Shown in pieces: positions 60,595-64,000 of a DNA stretch of 64,000 nt. The stretch comes from JAPPLB01 sp965218555 (GTDB lineage: Bacteria > Acidobacteriota > Terriglobia > Bryobacterales > UBA6623), in the NCBI GenBank assembly GCA_965218555.1, contig OZ244625.1, positions 1,736,001-1,800,000 on the forward strand. Direction: 5' to 3'. The notes under the pieces were generated by a model. That model was not told the DNA's origin, searched no databases, and saw only the letters and a program-made list of their open reading frames with translations. Both the position numbers and the translations under genes were made by a program. The first letter of the stretch is position 1. Every line of letters begins with the position of its first letter.

Positions 60595-61548
60595 GTGGGC
60601 CTCCTATTCGACGACAACTCGCTCAGCATCGGCCGGACGCCGCTCGTCAAGGTGAACCGCATCATCGACGGCGCGCCCGCCACGGTGCTGGCGAAGGTGG
60701 AAGGACGCAACCCGGCGTACTCGGTCAAGTGCCGCATCGGGGCATCAATGATCTGGGACGCCGAGCAGCGCGGCGTCCTGAAACCAGGCGTTGAGATCGT
60801 CGAGCCCACGAGCGGCAACACCGGCATCGCGCTCGCCTTCGTAGCCTCGGCGCGCGGCTATCCCGTGACACTGACAATGCCCGAAATCATGAGTCTCGAG
60901 CGGCAGCAAGTGCTGCGGATGTTCGGCGTCAAGCTTGAACTCACGTCCGACGAAGTGGGCATGCAAGGGGCCGTCGAGCGCGCCGAGCAAATGGTGGCCG
61001 CCGAGCCGGATCGCTATGTCATGTTGCAGCAGTTCAAGAACCCGGCGAACCCGGCGATTCACTTCCGCACGACCGGGCCCGAAATCTGGGACGACACCGG
61101 CGGCAAAATCGACGTGTTAGTTGCCGGTATCGGCACCGGCGGAACGATCACTGGCATCTCGCGCTACATCAAGCAGCACCTCAAGAAGCCGCTCATTTCC
61201 ATCGGCGTCGAGCCCGCCAACAGCCCCGTCATCTCACAAAAACTCGCCGGCAAACCGCTGCAGCCCGGCCATCACCGCATCCAGGGCATCGGCGCGGGTT
61301 TCATCCCTGATGTCGTCGACCTCTCTCTGATCGACCGCATCGAGACGGCCGACGACGACGAGGCCGTCGAGTACGCCCGACGTCTGGCGCGCGAAGAAGG
61401 TCTCCTTTCCGGGATCTCTTGCGGCGCGGCGATGTCCGTCGCCTGCCGCATCGCCAAAGAGCCCGCGTTCAAAGGCAAGACCATCGTCACCATCCTGCCC
61501 GATGCGGGCGAACGGTATCTGAGCAGCATCCTTTTCGAGGGAATCTGA
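60595..61548 (+). CDS. cysK: Cysteine synthase A (O-acetylserine sulfhydrylase)
   Basis: 317 residues, PLP enzyme that makes cysteine from O-acetylserine and sulfide. PLP Lys45 in PAYSVKCRIG, EPTSGNTGIALAFVA (phosphate/substrate loop), GTGGTITGISRY (PLP phosphate) and GISCGAAMSVA. Strongly like E. coli CysK, including MPEIMSLERQQVL. GTG start at 60595; the preceding GGGAAGAAGG is a plausible ribosome-binding site. It forms an operon with the Rrf2 gene. Confidence 0.96.
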   Translation: MGLLFDDNSLSIGRTPLVKVNRIIDGAPATVLAKVEGRNPAYSVKCRIGASMIWDAEQRGVLKPGVEIVEPTSGNTGIALAFVASARGYPVTLTMPEIMSLERQQVLRMFGVKLELTSDEVGMQGAVERAEQMVAAEPDRYVMLQQFKNPANPAIHFRTTGPEIWDDTGGKIDVLVAGIGTGGTITGISRYIKQHLKKPLISIGVEPANSPVISQKLAGKPLQPGHHRIQGIGAGFIPDVVDLSLIDRIETADDDEAVEYARRLAREEGLLSGISCGAAMSVACRIAKEPAFKGKTIVTILPDAGERYLSSILFEGI

Positions 61549-61865
61549 CAGGCTGGTATGCTGCGACTCCCGGGAGCGCCGGCCCTCTGGCCAGCGTCCG
61601 TATCGAGATGGTAGGTTTATCGACGAGAACCACTCGCTACCGTTGCCTGCTTCGGAGGACGGCCACTCTTTGCGACCGGCCTTGAAACTCCTATTGCAAT
61701 CGCCCGTCTTGTCGGAAACGCGCGGTTGGGGTTCGATGCCAAGGACTTCCCGAGGCGGACCGATTGCGGGCGGTTCACTCGCGAACAACTTGCGGCCTTC
61801 CAGGCCGGCAAGCAAAGACGAGCAAATCCCGGAAAATTACGCCTTCACGATTTCGGAGCCGTCCA

Positions 61866-62969
61866 ATGGACTTCAAAGCGGCTGTACTCAGCAAAATCGA
61901 AGACCCTCTCGAGATCCACGATGTCGAGATGACGGGCCTCAAGCCCAACGATGTCCTGGTCCGAAACCACGCCAGTGGCCTCTGCCACACCGATTTCGAG
62001 GTCATCCATGGCTCGCTGCGCTTCCCGCTGCCGATTGTCCTTGGACACGAAGCGTCGGGCGTCGTCGAGGCCGTCGGTAACGCCGTCACTTTGGTCAAGA
62101 CCGGCGACCGCGTCGTCTGCTCGTGGAATCCCAACTGCGGGCACTGCTTCTATTGCGACCAAGGCCGGCCCATTCTCTGTGAGCCCTACTCCCGCCACGT
62201 GCCGGCGGGGTTCCTCATGGACGGAACGTCGCGGCTCCGCATTGGCGGCGAAACGCTCTATCACTTCTCGATGGTCTGCTCGCACGCCGAATACTGCGTT
62301 GTCGACGAGAGCAGCGCCATTCCCGTGCCGTCAGAAATTCCCTTTGATCGCGCTTGCCTGATCGGCTGCGGCGTCATGACGGGAGTTGGCGCCGTGTTGC
62401 GAGTGGCGCGCGCCCGACCCGGGACGTCCGTTGTCGTGATCGGGTGCGGCGCCGTCGGGTTGAACGCCGTGCAGGGAGCCAAGCTGGCCGGAGCGGAACC
62501 CATCGTCGCTGTGGATATCCACCAGGAGAAACTGGCGATGGCAACCGCCTTCGGAGCGACCCACACGGCGTTGGTCGGGCGTGATGACGTACCCTCGGTC
62601 GTGCAAGGCCTCACTCAGGGCCGCGGCGCCGACCACGTCATCGAAGCCGCCGGCATCGACAACACGCTCCAATTGTCACTCGAAGTCTCGCGGCCCGGAG
62701 CCAACGTCATCCTGCTCGGCAAGACCGACGTCACCCGCGAGGTTCACATTCGCTGGGGCTTGATGATGGGGGAACGCCACATCGTCCGATCAAGCTACGG
62801 CGGCGCCCGACCGCGGCGCGACTTCCCGCTGCTCGCCCAACTCTACCTCGATGGCCGGCTCAAGCTCGACAAACTCATCACCCGGCGCATCTCCCTCGAC
62901 GAGATCAACGATGGCTTCGCCGACATGGCCAAGGGCTCGCTCGTCCGTGCAGTGGTGCAAATGAACTAA
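61866..62969 (+). CDS. Zinc-dependent alcohol dehydrogenase (class III-like MDR)
   Basis: 367 residues. Catalytic zinc ligands: Cys in SGLCHTDFEV and His in VLGHEASGVVEAVG. Structural zinc: NPNCGHCFYCDQGRPILC (CX2CX2CX7C). Rossmann motif VIGCGAVGLNAVQGAKLAG. The Ser/Thr and sequence DVEMTGLKPNDVLVRN place it in the FrmA/Zn-ADH branch, acting on alcohols or S-hydroxymethyl thiols. The frame extends upstream to 61764, but MDFKAAVLSKIEDPLEI at 61866 is the standard start. The stop TAA overlaps an inverted repeat tail. Confidence 0.92.
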   Translation: MDFKAAVLSKIEDPLEIHDVEMTGLKPNDVLVRNHASGLCHTDFEVIHGSLRFPLPIVLGHEASGVVEAVGNAVTLVKTGDRVVCSWNPNCGHCFYCDQGRPILCEPYSRHVPAGFLMDGTSRLRIGGETLYHFSMVCSHAEYCVVDESSAIPVPSEIPFDRACLIGCGVMTGVGAVLRVARARPGTSVVVIGCGAVGLNAVQGAKLAGAEPIVAVDIHQEKLAMATAFGATHTALVGRDDVPSVVQGLTQGRGADHVIEAAGIDNTLQLSLEVSRPGANVILLGKTDVTREVHIRWGLMMGERHIVRSSYGGARPRRDFPLLAQLYLDGRLKLDKLITRRISLDEINDGFADMAKGSLVRAVVQMN

Positions 62970-62983
62970 CCTGCATCCTCACC
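62966..62983 (-). repeat. Solo repeat tail, inverted orientation
   Basis: CTAACCTGCATCCTCACC is the reverse complement of GGTGAGGATGCAGGTTAG, a tail of the interspersed family. It includes the alcohol dehydrogenase stop codon. Confidence 0.55.
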
Positions 62984-63058
62984 ATCTGAGAGCCGCAGCA
63001 GGATCAACGCAGACAGGGCTGCCGCTGCAAAGCTCGTCTTGATCGCGGGTTTCTCTGC

Positions 63059-64000
63059 CTACTGGCCGCGCAACGCCGGCGTCAGCGCCTTTCTCAAACT
63101 GGATACGACCGTCACCGCGCCCGCGGCCAGCCCAAGAACGAGAATCAGTAGAAGGGTGACCAACAGGCTCACGACCGGTGGCTCGGTCAAGCCGCTCAGC
63201 AGGTAGGGAAGGACGGCCAACAATGCCGTGAAAGCTCCTATGAGAAGGCCGAAAACCAGTATGAACGCGTTCTCGGCCAGTACCAGCCAAAAGATCGACG
63301 GCTGATTGAAGCCAACAGCTTGCAGCAACGCCAATTCCGCCCGCCGCTCCAGGACATTGCGCACCATCACGATCGCCAAGCCCAACGTTCCCAGCAAGAG
63401 TCCCAGCCCACCGAGGGTCTGAAACGTGCTCAGGTAGGTGTTCTCGACGACCAGATAACCCGCAAGGCGGTCAGCCGTGCGTCCCGCGTCGAAACCGGTG
63501 TCGCCCAACTGCTCCTCAAGCTTCGTGCCCGCCGCTTCGTCAGCGGTCTCCACCAAAAAGAAGTTGTAGCCGCTGTGGCCGGGGAACATGTCGATAAAAT
63601 TCTGCTCCGACATGATGAGCTGCGACTGAAACAGGCTCCGTGGCAGCAGTCCGGCGATCACCAGTTTCCGCAGTCGTCCTTGATCGTCTTTCATCTCGAG
63701 TTCCTGCCCCAAGCCGAGGTGCAGGATCCACATCACCGAGTTCACATCGCCGAAGACAGGAATCGCGCCGTCCTCGAAGTCCCGGCCGAGAAGCAACCAG
63801 GGATTCGCCTCTTCTTGCGGCGAGGCGGCAAGCGTCCCCTGGAACGCGAACCCTCCCCGCTCGACCAGTTCGGGCGTTGCTCCGAGCAATGTCGGGCGTG
63901 ACGGCTTGTACAGGTTCAGACAGCTCGCATCCTCGCCAGGCTTGCGGCGCAGCGGAAAGATCATCGCCCCGTCGAGCTGCTCCTGCTCGTCCAACTGGTT
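63059..64000 (-). CDS. FtsX-like permease of an ABC transporter (5' end outside the window)
   Basis: At least 311 C-terminal residues. A periplasmic MacB-like part (VFGDVNSVMWILHLGLGQEL, EMKDDQGRLRKLVIAGLL) is followed by FtsX membrane segments: FQTLGGLGLLLGTLGLAIVM, VRNVLERRAELALLQAVGF and two C-terminal helices (LLVTLLLILVLGLAAGA). Such permeases work with an MJ0796-type ATPase in lipoprotein or lipid export or in mechanotransmission. The stop is at 63059; the gene continues beyond 64000. Confidence 0.85.
   Translation of the reverse strand, partial: NQLDEQEQLDGAMIFPLRRKPGEDASCLNLYKPSRPTLLGATPELVERGGFAFQGTLAASPQEEANPWLLLGRDFEDGAIPVFGDVNSVMWILHLGLGQELEMKDDQGRLRKLVIAGLLPRSLFQSQLIMSEQNFIDMFPGHSGYNFFLVETADEAAGTKLEEQLGDTGFDAGRTADRLAGYLVVENTYLSTFQTLGGLGLLLGTLGLAIVMVRNVLERRAELALLQAVGFNQPSIFWLVLAENAFILVFGLLIGAFTALLAVLPYLLSGLTEPPVVSLLVTLLLILVLGLAAGAVTVVSSLRKALTPALRGQ

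Overview
The window is GC-rich bacterial chromosome with no rRNA, no phage structural genes and no CRISPR array. I infer an Acidobacteriota-like heterotroph (Solibacter/Bryobacter type). The reasons are a DUF1080 protein, several S9/S15 peptidases, secreted sialidase-type proteins, Gfo/Idh/MocA oxidoreductases (one exported) and Tat-exported proteins, together with a single-copy housekeeping core. No 16S gene is present, so this placement rests on gene content only.

Layout. 0.7-10.8 kb: a peptidase, a glycosyltransferase, ribokinase, lgt, small membrane or coiled-coil proteins and an MFS permease. These are separated by copies of one interspersed repeat, all full copies in the same orientation, and by truncated second copies of the ribokinase and the permease. 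A perfect-TIR MITE sits at the ribokinase stop codon and a damaged tRNA-Glu-like sequence lies at 10.5 kb. 11-18 kb: groESL, moaA, an A-type Fe-S carrier, nadA, a Tat aldo/keto reductase and thiE (stress, cofactor and Fe-S functions). 17.9-29 kb: a DUF1080 protein, a bactofilin-like membrane protein, a lipoprotein sialidase, ComEC, a ceramidase-family protein, a GAF protein, a UxaA/GarD-family dehydratase and an oxidoreductase. 29-37 kb: purD, then mnmG-rsmG-parA-parB with a parS site at the rsmG stop codon, then yebC-ruvC and a cytochrome c'-like protein with a one-cysteine heme motif. The mnmG-parB block usually lies near oriC, but no dnaA or origin is seen here.

37.9-46 kb: an exported oxidoreductase and a D-glucarate catabolic pair (gudD, kdgD) that is split by an intact IS1380-type element and a decayed ISNCY-type element. 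A 16-bp direct repeat brackets the split, and a permease gene is divergent from gudD. 46-55 kb: a ThDP enzyme, a zinc peptidase, a prolyl oligopeptidase, an RRM protein, a Tat sialidase-like protein and an S15/CocE-type hydrolase. 55-59 kb: a three-subunit molybdenum hydroxylase in a tightly overlapping operon with a MoaD-like protein at its end. 59-64 kb: SixA, a 55-residue membrane zinc-ribbon protein, an Rrf2 regulator with cysK, an alcohol dehydrogenase, and the 3' part of an FtsX-type permease running off the edge.

The most unusual feature is the repeat system of 2.6-21.4 kb. It consists of a variable 7-bp tandem array joined to a conserved tail ending in CTAG. It punctuates nearly every gene junction and coincides with gene duplication scars, MITE insertion and gene termini.
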